Source of the DNA: Megaleporinus macrocephalus | Taxonomy: Eukaryota; Chordata; Actinopteri; Characiformes; Anostomidae | DNA: 64,000 nucleotides | Assembly (NCBI GenBank): GCA_021613375.1 | Contig: CM038711.1 | Coordinates: 17,609,194 to 17,673,193 of the forward strand | Direction: 5' to 3' | Part shown: positions 25,344-39,900 of the stretch, piece after piece | How positions within the stretch are numbered: position 1 is the stretch's first letter | Layout: each line of letters starts with the position of its first letter | Notes under the pieces: generated by a model | What the model was told of the DNA's origin: nothing | The model's input: the letters and a program-made list of their open reading frames with translations, nothing else | Databases searched by the model: none | Position numbers and translations under genes: made by a program

Positions 25344-28300
25344 ATTATTATTGGTTCCACCCAAGGTTTCTTCCACTTTCCTTGACTCTGCTGTCCTTGA
25401 CTTGCTCATTTGGAGCTGGGATCCGGATTTTGCTTTATCATAGTGGAAGTTGCTTTATCATAGTGGCCATTGTAAATAGACTGTATAAATAAATCTTAAT
25501 CTGAACTGAATATGACATCATACCAAAGAGCCTTTTTTGGAACTTTAGTTTTTAAGAAAAGCTTAACTGTTGACTCATGAGCTGCATCATGTGTGTTGGG
25601 GCACAGAATACTGTAAATACTGGAGTTTAGTGAGACCCCTGGGCTGGAGTTCATAACCACAGTGCAAAAGTATCAAATCATACTAACATGCAGACATCAC
25701 GTGGTGCAAAAAACAATACTTCCACAAAAGAAGTGGTTTCCAACATTTAGGGCGAGAGTGAGGATGCAAACTATTAATGTGTTATGAGGCCTTGCACATT
25801 GATAGATGAGCACTGGCCACACAATGAAGGTGAGGGCTGCCCAATGCGGACTGAGGTTGAGAGCTCCCATTTACCAGGGCAGCAACTGAAAGAGTTTATT
25901 ATCATGTTACAGAGCAGGGATGCGACATGTACAATACAGCTGGCTTCATGCATATTCAGCGAGCCATTTCATTCGGAGTGTCGCATTTGCACTTTAAAGT
26001 AAACTGACTATTTGATCTGGTTGATGAAGAATACAGCAGGGATCATAGATGTATTGGAGGGCTGTTTTTTTGGAGAAGAGATGCAAAGAGGAGTGCAAAG
26101 TAGTCTGATGACAGCACCATAAGAAGACCAATGCTCTTCTAACCACTGTTTTATACTTTATACTTTAATATCAAGGAAATGTGTTGCTTTGGTGGGGTAG
26201 AGAAAACAGAATTGTGTCATGTCAGATAAATTTGCTAACACAGACTAATTTCAGGCTGTTTAACACGACCCTGTTATGGTGCTCTGAATGGCAGCCCAGC
26301 GTTACCTCAGATTTTAAGCGCTCAATCTCGATCTCCCCATCCTCTATCTGTTGTCGAAGTTGCTTAGCAACTGTTTTCTCGGTCTCCACGATTTGGAGTA
26401 GATGGAGATACTTCTGCATGAGAGTCTCATGCTCCGTGGCCAGGTTTCTATAGCTGCATACACACAGAAGCACACTACGTGAAGAACACCATATTATACA
26501 ACCACTGAGGTACATCATCAAACACACATAAACATAAAAACCATGAGTTTATCCAAAATACTGAGTCATATTCTTTTCTTATGACTAGAAAATCCATAAC
26601 TTAAACATAACTTACAATTGCTAAAGGCCCCTCAAGATAAAAACATGAAAAGTACCCTTTTAGTTAAACTGCTATCCTGATCATCTGGGTAATCGTGTTG
26701 TTTTTATTTCTTTCCTAAGTTCTGGATTAAACTATGTGGAAAACCATAGCCACAGCTCAATGTCAAAATTAACAGACAGTCCTACGCTGGCTCTAGGTTA
26801 AGCAAAACAATAATTAATGTATTAAAATCAGTTAAATAACTTTACTTAGCTCCTGACAGTGAACATGATAAATAACTCAGACTAACCCTCTGGAAACTGA
26901 GGAGTTGAAATAAGAATATTCATGCCAATAGAAAGCTATCGCACTAGGACATCACATGAAGGTAGGTCTAATATTAAACTTGTTTATATAATAACACCAG
27001 TTACGGTTTATGCACTTTATTAGTGCAAAATCAATTAGCTACCACAACTGACAAAGCTTGCTGGAAAGTTTTGGCTGTCTTTGTCTTAGTATGTCAATTC
27101 AGCGCATATCAGTATTAGCTTGCATAAAGTAAAATTCATATTTTGTGACATTTTATGTCAAATTTATGTAATTGACAATTTATGTAAATTTTGGGTCTGT
27201 GTAGAACAGAATGCATCAGTTTTCGAAAATCATATAGAAATGTAGCCCATGGCCAGAGCATCAGGTATACAAACAAACAAACGCAAACAAAACTGGCCAG
27301 TACCAACCAGTACCAACCACCAGTTGGAATCAAAATCATCCAAAAAACAACTGAACAGTGCACAGAGAACATTAATCAGCTGTGTTTACTCCACAGGTAG
27401 GCCGAGCAAGTGGACTTAATCAGAGCAACTAGTCTGCAGTTGAACAAGAGATTAAAACCCCAAAGGCTTCTGTCAGTCCCAGTTCAGAGACAATGACGCA
27501 CACGTAAACAAGTGAGTAAAAAACACAACCATTCTTCACTACAGGGTGTCAATCATGCAAATGTATGTCAATTACACAAAAAGCAACTAAAATATAGATA
27601 ATCCTAGATTTTTAGATAATTTAGTTAAAGATCTGTTGGTGAACATTTCAGTGATGCACATCACTGGCAGCAATCATGACATACAATACATTATACAGTC
27701 CCATATAACACTAACCTTATATTATTAAGAATGTATTCTGTATTCACTAAATTGGTGGCACAAAAACACACAGTATGGGAATTACAAGCATGTATGTTCT
27801 ATAAGCTTCTTTTGGTCAGGTGACAAACAGTCTGCACACACAGCAATGACCCTGTAACCTGTGAAGTGCTGAGAAAGCTCTGGTATAAGCAAACTACAAG
27901 GTTATGACCCTGTATGCAGCATGCTGCAAGGAATGCATTCGAGTAGTGAATATATTATAGGTTTGAAAAATGCTAAAACTCAAGACCAATCATTAATGCT
28001 GTGTAATTTAATTTACATTGCTACTGTTCATTTTGACCTGTAAGAGACTTTTGTCAAAGAAATATGAAATTATACAAATATCACAAACATTACCCAATAT
28101 AAGCATGCCCTTTTTCTAGCTGGTTGCATTGTGATGTTCTAAATTTCTTAAGCATTGTACATTGCAATCCCTGCAAAGCAAACTGAAAACATTATACATA
28201 CTGAAACATTAATCTAGCACAAGCCATTATTTATTTCCATGCGTGCGTACTTTGTGTGATACGGAGGTGTTCTCCCAACAGAGAATACAAACTAAAAACA

Positions 28301-31300
28301 ACACCAACACTAAAAATAAGCAATACTCCCAACGGTACCCCAAAGCTAATTATAGATAATGAGAAGTGGAAGAATCTGTCCACTAATCAAAAAGACTGCA
28401 CTGTTCTCAGCACAGCGCTACACTTTGATCAGTGCATGCTTAACGAGAATCTTTACCTTGAATATGAGCATTTTGTCTGGTTCCCTAAAATATTTCAGAT
28501 AACAAAACAACATAATTATCCTTCTTTATACAGCTTAATGTACAAAAATTAAAAACATCCAAAAAAAAAAAAAAAAATACCAACAAATGAACAATCTTTG
28601 AAAATCTTTGGAAGAGAGACACAATATTGTTATTGTTATATTTGTACCAGCAGATAACTGCTTTAAACTTGACCATTTCGAATCAATATTAGATAACATA
28701 TTTAATGTAATTCGAATGAATGTGATGCTGCGCTAAAATGTTAGCATTCTTTTCTTAAGGGTATGTAAACTGAAAAAAACTTGATTTCATTTAGTTTGCT
28801 TTACAACATCATTTGTATTGCTAATGCTTTAAAAATTTTGTTTGATGTCTTAGAACAGTAATGCCATCTAGCAACAATTTCAATACTTATCTGCAAATTT
28901 GAACTTGAAGCTAACATATCCAGGAACTTATTACTGATATTATGCTGGTTAAAAGTTATATTTTTATTATTATAGTTGTAATGCATTTTAGTATTTTTTT
29001 ATACATTTCAGTGGGTTTTGAAAATCTTTTGCCTAAAAACTATTGAAGCAATCTGGCAGCCATGCCTAACAAACTTTAGTTACTTCAGTTATTTATAGAT
29101 GCAAAAAAAGGAATAACACTTATACTTATGGCTTATATGGCTTTAAGATGATTTTCCCACCACTTAAGAAGCATCTACACATTGCAGCGAGGTTCTAATA
29201 AGGTTGACAACTAAACTAATGAAAAAGAGAGTTGGACAACAAACTTTCTAGCATACCTTGCGTGTGTTATTGCTGCCACCCATTCGTCGCAGTCCTTTAC
29301 GTCTTCTGTGCGGAGCTCCAGAGCTTTCTGGTTCTCATGGTTGAAGCTGATTGTGAAATAGTACTGAAGAACACAAAGAAGAGAAAAGTTTTACTAAAAC
29401 ACAACAGAAAAAGCAACAGATTTCCAGAACTGTGACAGCATTTTATTTAAAAATAGTTTTACAATCAGAATTAATATTAATGGATTTACAAAATAACTGG
29501 GAGAAGTGCAAGGCCTGAAGCTCCTCATGCCCTACACTCTCAGAAAAAGGTTACTATGCTGTTACTGGGGTTATGTCGTCAGTTCCCTTATATAGGGAAC
29601 ATAATTCAAATGATTAAATAGGTTATATTAACTTCATGCACTCAATCACCCAAGATCTCTACCTTTAAATGTTACTGTTGTTACATCAGGTTATGAAAAT
29701 ACATACTTTTCCTCTGTGAAAACAACTTTTTTAAGCTACAAAGCTGGACCTAAAAACACTGCTGTACCTTTAAGGGTATATATATTTTTATATTGTTTAT
29801 TTTTTGGTAAAAGAAAAATGCACCTGCACAGTACTTACTCTCTGACAGGAAAAAAATCTTGTAAAGACCATTTGAATATTGTAAACATTTTTCTGCTGGA
29901 CATGCTGATTGAGTTGGGTGTTCATGTACAATGCTGTGCAGTCACATGTCATCTATTAGTGTCAGAACAGTCATTAAGTACAAACAGAAAACTTATATAT
30001 TCACATAAATCTGTGCACCATGTGCATCCTGATGCACACAAAAGCTAAACCTACAACTGACATTTAGTAAGCAGCAACCCAAATCTAAATCAAGTCATTA
30101 CAGACGAGGGCGGGTAGCCACACATTCTGCAAGTCCATTAAGACAAAAACCAGGAGACAAAACAAGTAAAAGCACCAACCCAAAGAAATGACAAACCAGG
30201 AATCAGATTTGAAACACTAGAAGGGCCAGAGATTTTTAGTGCAAGTGCAGAGCACTGAAATAAGCTTATGATGTCAGATCTTTCAGCAATAATTTTTAGG
30301 CTTCAAATGTATAAATTCATTAATAGAGACAAACACTTCACTAGAGGCCTTACTGAAAAGAAAGTGAGTGGGGGCAGTAAATGTTCTGTGGTGTAGTCTT
30401 GTTTGTTTTGGGCACAGCTGAGGAGTCATCATTCTAAAGGAAAATGGCATAAAATCAGATATGAGGTCTTCTTCTGGCATTTGGCTTTGCTTAAACATTT
30501 CAATTGTTATGTAAACTACATAATGGAGTGACTGAATAATGTAACCAGTGTTGTCTAACTGTACTATTAGGGTTGTTTCCCATCACATGAGATTGTTTAT
30601 TTTCTTACTGTTAGTCACTGTACACTTCATTCACAAAGAAAACTTGGTGAAAAAATTCAGTAAAGGACATTGCTTTTTTTTGGATTTTACGTTTAAAGTT
30701 ATTTTCTTCTTACTTGTAAAATTAAGCCTAGTCATGGATTGCATTGCAGCACCAATGGTGAAGCTCCATTGGAAATCCATTTCAGTCTAGGCTTAGGCTT
30801 AATATGTGTTTTTGGTCTGGCCCTTAAAGCATTAAACACTTTAGATGATGAAGTAAGGGAGAATGGACTGTCACTGTTTCAAAATAAGCTCCAAGAAAAT
30901 TAAGCACTGCCATGCAATAAACACCAGCTAGCAAAAAAGGTCCAGTGTCTAAGGTTCACTAAGTAGGGCAATGCACCAATAATTCAAGAGTGGAGAGCAC
31001 AGTGAGCTAATGTATAAACGCATATAACACATATAAGCAGAATATTGCTTAGACAATATAAACATTAGATCCAAATGTACATCTGTAGTAATTCAGGGGT
31101 TAAACCCGATCTGGCTTGCTGAGTATTGGCTGAGTCTTATACACTACATACACAGCTGAAGCTGAAGTTAGCTTTTTATGCTAATGTCCTGTTCCACCTT
31201 CAGGAAACTGGCGATAACAGCATTCAATATTTGTTCTTTAAAACACTACCAATACAGGTAGTGTTATAGACGGACTTGTTTAGCATCATGTAACACCTGG

Positions 31301-34300
31301 TCTTAAAACCTCACAAAACGTTGCTTTTATAGAGGCAGGTAGCAAAGCTTGCAAGCCTGATTTAGATGTTGATTAATATTAGCAGACCTGCACTGATCTG
31401 TTTCATATTTGCTGCATTTTAGGGACACACTGAATAAGTTTATAACTGCTCATTTTTGGGTGCTATTCTTCTTCTTCTTCTTCTTTTTCCTTCTCCTTCT
31501 TCTTGATATTATTATTAGGGTTATTACTATTATTATCACTCGAGAAGGCCATTCATCAAAGAATGATGAATCAAATATGTTTGTTGCTCCAAACTGAGTT
31601 TGACTGGTCACCTGAAATGTTGTTAAACTGCAACAGGCAGAGACTACAGAGCTTCAAAGTGTCAAACACTTAAGTGGGTAGCTCCTGTGTGGCATGTGGA
31701 TGAGGGGTCCCAAGGCTAGCAATCATTATCATCATTACATAAGCACAATGCTATTAGATTAGACACTCCCAGACACTCTGTCTCTCAGGATTCTGCTTTG
31801 ATGTCATAATCTTTTTTTGCCAACACATGCCAGGTTCTGTATTATGCCTTTGTTGTAGGAGCTTCCAGGCAAAATGACTGAGAACAAACAGTAGGAGGAG
31901 TCTTTATTTTCTTCAGTCTCAAAGCAGAAATGGTCCCAGTAATCTCAGTTGGGACTTTTAACATTTGCTGATAAAGCTGAGCTAAATTAAGGCAATAGTT
32001 TTACTCATCTAAGAAGAGTATTACAGAGCTCTGGGTCAATGGTTGTGTGCAGGGGTGTCACAATACGCATATTTGGTTTTCAGATATTTAAGATTTGGTG
32101 GTTAAGTGACAGTACACGCAGTGAATCAAATACATTTTATGCAGTAAAATACATGATGGTGGGACTAATACCTCAAAAGCTAAAATAAGCTGCTTTCTCA
32201 TTCCAATTTTCCATTCTGAACATGGATGACTTGTAAGGTCTACAGTCAACAGGATTCCTTATCTACAGTTTGCTGAGTGATTTTCAGCCAGAAGGTAAAA
32301 GACACAAAATGTACTGTATAAATTGTCGCCGTCCAAAGAATAACATCCACATCTGTTGATTTAAATTTTTCTGAATAATTTGAACACAAAGCTGCCATAT
32401 AAATTGCCGTATAAAAAATTCATAACGAATAGACCAATAGAAGTGCCCCAAAATAACCTGGAAAAAAATGGTTTCATTGACTTAGTAAAGAACATTTTTG
32501 GTCTCTTTTGTTAAGCTGCTATTTTGGAGATACCTGTTTTTCATTAGACAGCAACGATATAGAAACATAATATTGTTAATGAACTTGTGAAGGTCAGTTC
32601 ATGCAATATGTTACATGAAAAATTATAGTTTTTGTTTCATCCCTACAAGTTAGTATGGTTATAGCACTACGTTGAGGACCTTGTCTTATAAGGTCTGAGC
32701 CTCTTTCTTATGTGACTTTCAAAACATGTGACTTGTGCTCTGAGCTGAGCAGAGCTGAAATGATGCACAGAGAGGTGTGGAGTTGAATTTGAGTTTAGCT
32801 GTTTACAGAAGCCAATCGTTATAATTACTGCCATAGTTTTAGCAGTGATGCTTATAACACACTCAAATGTAAAACCACCCACCTGTTCTAGATCTTAATA
32901 CCAGGAAAATACCAGAGATAGCATAACTTGGAAGGGTGACATAAAAACCTTGAAATTGGATTAAAAAGTTACTGGAGGGGCAGCCATTTGTAAAAAGAGC
33001 AGTGTACAGGTCAGGGACATCAGAAAGCAATGTAAGCAGTTTCTTGCAAGTTTCTGGCAAAAATGCACTCAAGCTAAACGCCAGTGCCACCCCTGTATAC
33101 AGTGTTTAATCTCTTAATTAGCGAGAGCACTTTCAAAGGCAGAGCCTACTACAAACCTACATGGTAGGACTTCATGTTTATGCTATGTTGGACATTATGT
33201 GCTACTTTTAAGGGGAAAGGACTTTTTTTAGGGGCTATGAAAAGAAGCAAATAATTCAGTCAAAAGAATTAAAATCAGGGCTTGTGTGATCACAACCACA
33301 GCCTTACCATCTTATTAGCCTGTTATACAATCCAAGGGGAATTATACTTTTCTGCGTATTTCAAGCATTGTGATATAAACAAAGTCTTGCAGTGATTGAA
33401 TGATTTCATGTGAACTATTGATTGATAAGTTTTCTTTCTATGTTTTTGTTTTTTCTAACTATGTCCCATTTGTGTCATTTGTTGACGCTGAAACAAAGAT
33501 TGACATGCGGAATGTAAATCAACTGTAATTGTAATTAATTATGTTACTAAGTGGTAATGACAGACTTTAGCTCTAAACACACAATCGGTTTATCACTTTG
33601 TTTTGTTAATTTTGGTTGATTTGTGTTGGAGTGCAATGATGTAAACAACATGAGTCAGGCTTATTCTGCATTTGAATGTTGTTGACATATCTTTGCCAAA
33701 GTCTTACAGCATAATTATTAGTTATACTAAAAAATCTGTCTTTTACCTTCAATGTAGCACTTTATTTTGTTCATGCTATTTCAATGTGTAACTGATGTTT
33801 AATTTAAAGGGCACTTAACATGCATGTTGGGGTAACATCTATCTTTGGAGTCAAATGCATCAAATATAATCAAATCAAACATTGAAAAAGCACCAGCTAA
33901 TCACGTCATCTGCTTAGCCCGTCACTTAATGCCCGAAGGTGTTGAACTCCATTATGTTGCTCTATGGTCAGTGCTATGAAAACATGTGTTGGCAAGCATC
34001 ACCGGCACCCAGGGACAGAATGTGCAAGCCATTCTACACTGGTGCTGTTGGAAGACTGGAGATGGGGGAGGTGGAAGAGTCCTGTATCACACTACAAGAA
34101 CATGAACTGTCTACATCTAACCTTGAGGAAAATTGAAAATATGAGATTACATGAATAGAGGAAGCAAAAGAAAAACTACTAAACAGTCCCTCAGCAGTCT
34201 GGACTTAATAAGGCAGGGCTTGATTTGGGAAAGATCTGTCCGCATTGCGCTAGAACACTCCCTGTCAGCTGCTTCACTTGAAGATAGGCCAGCAGGCCTG

Positions 34301-36879
34301 TTTGAGGACAGGCACTCACCCATCCTTGGCTAAATGTGTTTGTGTATATTGTGTAAATCAGGGGCTCCCAACCATTTTAATGACACGGCCTAGACTGCAG
34401 ACCACCACGGTTTTGATAGCGCGGCAGGGGATTTGGGTGATTAATCTGTTTCACTGCCATTAAAGCAAATGGCGTAGTAATGAGACTGCATCATAGCCTC
34501 ATTCGCTAGCTTCTCTCCGTACACCGCAAACAATGGATCTGGTGCACTTGGAGCATTTTTAGTAAATCCATATGCTATGTAGCTGTCATCATATTTTAGA
34601 CTGAATGCTGTGTTTGTACCCCACCGAAAAATGTGTTAATGTTTAGCTTCTTCATTTTGTACTTGTTTCACTTACAGGCGCCATCACATACCGTATATTT
34701 AAAATGACATAAACACAGACAATTTAATAGTACAAATTCTGTCATAAATAAAACAATGTTATTATATGACATTATTAATAATGAATCAGTGGATTTTAGC
34801 ATTTAGATTTTAAAACCTACAATGTCATTGCTGCCCAGTATCAAAACATCCAAGGTGTGGATTTTAATACCGTGTGTAGACATTTATTACAGTTTGAATT
34901 TGATAGGAAGTTTCTGTTATGCATCTAGTCTTGTTTTACAGAAATGTTCTTGATATGTGTTTGTTTTTTCTAACTATGTCCCATTGTGTCATTTGTTGAT
35001 GCTGAAACAAAGATGTGGACCTAAACTACGAAATGTAAACCAAATTTTATTGTAATTTGTTATTTAACTATGCAAGTAGTAATGACAGACTTTTGCTCTG
35101 AGCACGCAATCAGTTTATCAGTTTTGTTCATTTTGGTTGATTTGTGTTAGAATTTTATGATGTAAACCACGTGAGGCAGGTATGTACTGCATTTAAATGT
35201 TGACACATAATTATTAGTTATGCTTAAAACTCAACTGTCCTTTACATTTGATGAAGCACTTTATTTTACTTTCCATGCTATTTCAATGTGTAACTGGCTT
35301 TTTTTTTAATGGCTTGTATCATGTAAAACCCAATTTTTTGTGCAAATATTAGCATATACTCGCAAATTAAAACAGCTTGCTCAGCTTTGCTGAAATGTTC
35401 TAAAAAATGACATAGGTATGTATATCAGACTTTCATATAGCAGTCATATGGCCACATTATCAAACCCAGCCTGTGAAATTCTAAGGGATGAAGAGAGGTT
35501 AAATAAAATCATATTATTGCAGGCACATGCCTTATAAGTGGATGAGAGTAGAAACAATATAAGAAGAGAAACATGTAAGATATGGACCCTTTAAGAATGC
35601 AAAATGCCAGTCTGGTGCATAAAAGAGTAAATAATGTTATTTATTCTGCAATAGGTTATGGGTCTGGTTAACAGCGATGGGCTGGCAAGTTTCACGTGTT
35701 CATAAAAAAGGCTAATAAAAATTGATAATTGGCTAATCTGACTGCGAAGAAATTTAAATAAACAAATTCATGATTGGTTCTGCCTTAGCAATCAAGTATT
35801 TACCTTTAAACACTATCGCAAAACAACAGTAAAAACATTTCCAAAAATTAATGATGAAGGCCAAGGTCTTGTTAACCAGCAAAACCCCTTTTCTAAAGAA
35901 ACTGCTGGTGCCTTGCTGTGTATTGTGCCTCCTAAGGCCTCTTCTGCTGCTGAACTAGGCCACAGAGAGAAGATCCAGAGCCAGTACACAAACAAACTAC
36001 TGCTTGGACATCACTGGCTGATAAGATGTTAAAAGCAATGGAAACTTTTGATCCCCCGTCTGTCTCTCACACCCTCTGCTCTGAGTACAGAGGGAAACTT
36101 CCCTGTGCCAGAGATAGCTTCTAGTCCCAAGAGGAGCTCCATAAAGCATGTAAGCTGGAGGCATGGTGCATTACATAACTGTATGCTACCTGTTACCTAG
36201 CAACACCTCTGTGCACTAGTGGTTAACGCACTCTCTGCGCTTCCCCTCTCTCTCCATTTTAGAAGGCAGACCTCGGCGCAGAATCCCCAACAACCTCCAT
36301 TTCTGCTGCCAAGCAGACCTTTAAGAAGTCTCAGCACTGTCAAAGCCATTACATCACAGTCATTTGTTTTAGGCACTGGAGATGTTGAGTAATTCATCTG
36401 CAGTGGGCAACATTCAAAGATGCACAGGATCCAGGGTGAGCCTTTGCATAAGGTAATATATAATTTGGAGATGATTTAAAGAAAGCTACATGTTCTTTAA
36501 ATCATAATCTTGTGTCGGACCAATTACGCAAACCAAAAGCAGTCACCACGTCAAGCTACAAGTCATGGTTTTCCGTCTGAAACTTCAAGGAAGCCAATAC
36601 AGCGAATATCTAATACTGCAATATTTTACATTAATTTTCACTGGCATACGAAATGTCATAATAATTTTTTAGATATCTAATCAGTGGTGCTACAGTTTTT
36701 TCCCAATATCTGCTGTGCTGCACAATGTCAAAAAAGTCAAAAATTCAGTTGTTCTTTCGTGTTCTATGTAGAACATAAGTATGAGTTATATAAGAGTTAT
36801 ATAAGTACTGATATATTGGGCATATTGTATCATGACAATAATATATATGTATATTATATAATTACATGTTATATATATA

Positions 36880-36959
<80 letters not shown>

Positions 36960-39900
36960 TTATAGCTATATTACAGACCCAAACTAGACAGTTATTTAGC
37001 ATTAATGCCATTTCAACACTTTCATTACACACTACATATGCACTTGCATATATAATAAAAGGGGAATCAAATTATAGCAAGCTGAAAAAGTACACAACCA
37101 TCATCGTCACGATTTTGCAAACATTTGTTTGCTGTTAAGTAAGTATATTCATTCAGACAATACAGGCCTTTCTGAAAGAAACAGCATAGACCTGCTGGTC
37201 TCCAGCAAAACCTACATGTTGTGTTTTGAATGCTGGTACACTGGTGAGGAGCAATGGAAGCTGTTATGCTAGCTACAACCAAAACCAGCCCATGTACTAA
37301 ATATGCTAAACCTGCACGAAATTGAAACAAAATTCGAGCTGGTCTTCAGCTTTAGAGGGAAATGTGGGTTCTAGCCTACTGTTTAACCCCAAGCTCTTCT
37401 GTTTCTATACTTAAATTTACTACTCAAATCACAAAGGAGGTACGGATTTATCAGTGGGGATGCACTTGCTTCCAGCAGGTTACCCTTGCCCTCGTGCTAA
37501 TATGCTAACTATTTCATCTTTGCAATGCACAACATACCACACAGAAACATACAGAAAACTTATGCATGATTGCTTTGTCTGGTTGTAAGCTTTGGTTTCA
37601 AACTGCAGTCATAGTCATTATTTATGTTGTTGTTGGTTTCTAAATTTATATAGAGCCTTTTCAACAGATGTTGTCACAAAGCAGCTTTGGAGAAACATTT
37701 GGGTCCAAATAGTATTGTTTAACTTGCTAACTAGAGAGCTAGAATTTAGCACAATACAGTAACAAAGTTGTATAAGCAGGTGTGCTTAAAATCCTTTACA
37801 ACCTAAAACCCAGCGAACCAAATGTTTTCATTTTGAAATATTAGGCATTAAAACTTGATTAACAACATGGCTTAAAACCAGCTTTATTCATTTCTGAAAT
37901 GCATGTCTGGGCAAATTGTGCACCTGAAGTTCTGTTGGTTGCTTAAAGGGCTCAACAAACAAAGTTCAGTGGCAGCTGTAATTCTGGAATTTGCAGCTTG
38001 TTTATGTGTTTTTTAATCTAATAATTTCAATTTCAGTGTTTCATATTTTACATTGATCAGGTTGCATTTAGAAGGGCAACATTCCTGTAAACATTTATTT
38101 TAATTGTCTACCCAAGGTTCTCCAACAGTCTTACAGTCTCTTCTCATACTACAACATGTAAGTGGCACTTGAGGTCTGCACACGGAGACTGTGTCCATAA
38201 AATCTCGCCTTGCCTTATAATAGTAGAATGGCTTTAGTAGCTAACACCAAACTAACACACCTTTGCTCATGACTGTGTAAGATGCCTATAAACGGCATTC
38301 AGTGCAAAGTTTTGCATGTGCACACCACTTGAATGAAAATGTTTAAACACTCCTGATCGATTTAGGTCTTGTTGATTGAAAATAATATGTAAAAAAATGC
38401 TATCTACAAAGGCGGCACTGTCGCCTCACAGCAAGACAGTCTGGGTTGAATTACCGGTTGTGGATGTTAGGTTGTTCGGTCACTCTAAGGTGCGTGTGTG
38501 TGTTAGCATTGTTGTCTGAAAGACGATAGACTATCTGGGTTTCGATTCCTGGTCCAGTGTTATCTACAGATGTTTGTTTGTCTGTTACTTTTAGTACACA
38601 AATTCTTGTTAACTCTATGAGTCAAACATATAAATAAAATAAAACATAAAATTAGCCCTAACTACATTTGTGTATGTTAAATTAAGCAATTTAGCTGTGT
38701 TAAGAGTTTTCTCTGTAGAGGATGTGTACTTAGATAATCACCTAAACAAACACAAGAAAAAATTTGCCCATGGATCTCTAAAACTTCAGACAGAATCTTT
38801 TTTTTCCCCAAATTTTTTTTCTGTAAGTTACAATACAGGTCAACTCAATCTGTACCTGTAGACCGAAAAGTGTCCCAGGTTTACTGAACCCAGGCCAGAG
38901 TATCATTACAGCAAATGTGGGTTAAAAAGTTCAAAAGCCCCAAAAGGTCTCCATCAGAACTTTGTTAATGTACTTTATTCAGCATGGTGAGGACATTGAT
39001 GAACAGGTCTTCTGTTTAGAATACTGTCATAATACATCTTATTTCTGTGCCGTAACATAAGGTGATTTGAATACTTGATATTGTGATAATTGATGTATGG
39101 CACCTTGATACCTCACCATTGCCACAGCTTGTACTGCACCTTCCACAGCTCTTTAAATATTTCTATTGGTATGTTGAAAATCCCTCTGTGTGGAATGGCA
39201 AAGGCATTAGAGCTGGGCAATACGACAATATTTATCATTATTTTAATATATGATGCCTATATATTTAATTATATCTAATAATGGACTAGCAGCCTCGATA
39301 TCCAGCAGACCGAATTTGAATAGCAACAGCAAACAATGGCTACCACTTTTATAGCAACATACAGGATTCACTCATCCTCATTGAGATAGGATGGGACTGT
39401 TTCAGCTCACACCCACACCCACTTTACATAAAGACTCAGTCAGAGACTGCCTCTACCTGTGCAGCTTCCAAAGCTTTGCCATCCAGATTTCAAACAAAGA
39501 CTCGTTTCTTTGGTATTTATTTCATTAAACTGTAAATAAAAGGAGGATAGGTCTCTTCTTGTGAGTCTTGGTTCCTCCGAAGGTTTCTTCCTCCAGTCTG
39601 AGGGAGTTTTTCCTTGCCACTGTTGCCTCTTGCTTGCTCACAGAGGGATACATGTTTACATGTTTATATGTCTGTTTTTAAAACTTCTGTAAAGCTGCTT
39701 TTTGGCAACATTATGGTAAAAAAGTGCTATTCAAAATAAAATAAACTAATTTAGGAATAGCGTAGAACATGTACTTCATTACTATTTTCAAGAACACACA
39801 TAATGTGAGTACTTGTGTCTGTAGGTACTCTAACTTTTACACGGTTAAAGTTTGAAAGGAAAATAATCCTAAATTTTTCCTAAATGCTCACTTACTGTTT

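Larger units (their letters stand above)
25039..26305 (-). other. intron 3 with (TTA)n and short fish repeat
   Basis: 1.27 kb. Contains the TTA microsatellite at 25289-25352 and a partial dispersed repeat at about 25353-25495. Nothing else recognised. Confidence 0.65.

Noticed and set aside
32050..33095. Possible hAT element: CAGGGGTGTCAC at the left, CAGGGGTGGCAC inverted at the right (11/12)
   Set aside because: The 8-bp flanks (GTTGTGTG and TATACAGT) do not match, and no internal transposon sequence was seen; chance or rearranged ends cannot be told apart.
36890..37138. Cys/Val repeat protein
   Set aside because: Translation of the TG microsatellite.
38440..38565. Possible tRNA gene from the B-box-like motif
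   Set aside because: No cloverleaf, A box or acceptor stem; better explained as a SINE-like fragment.
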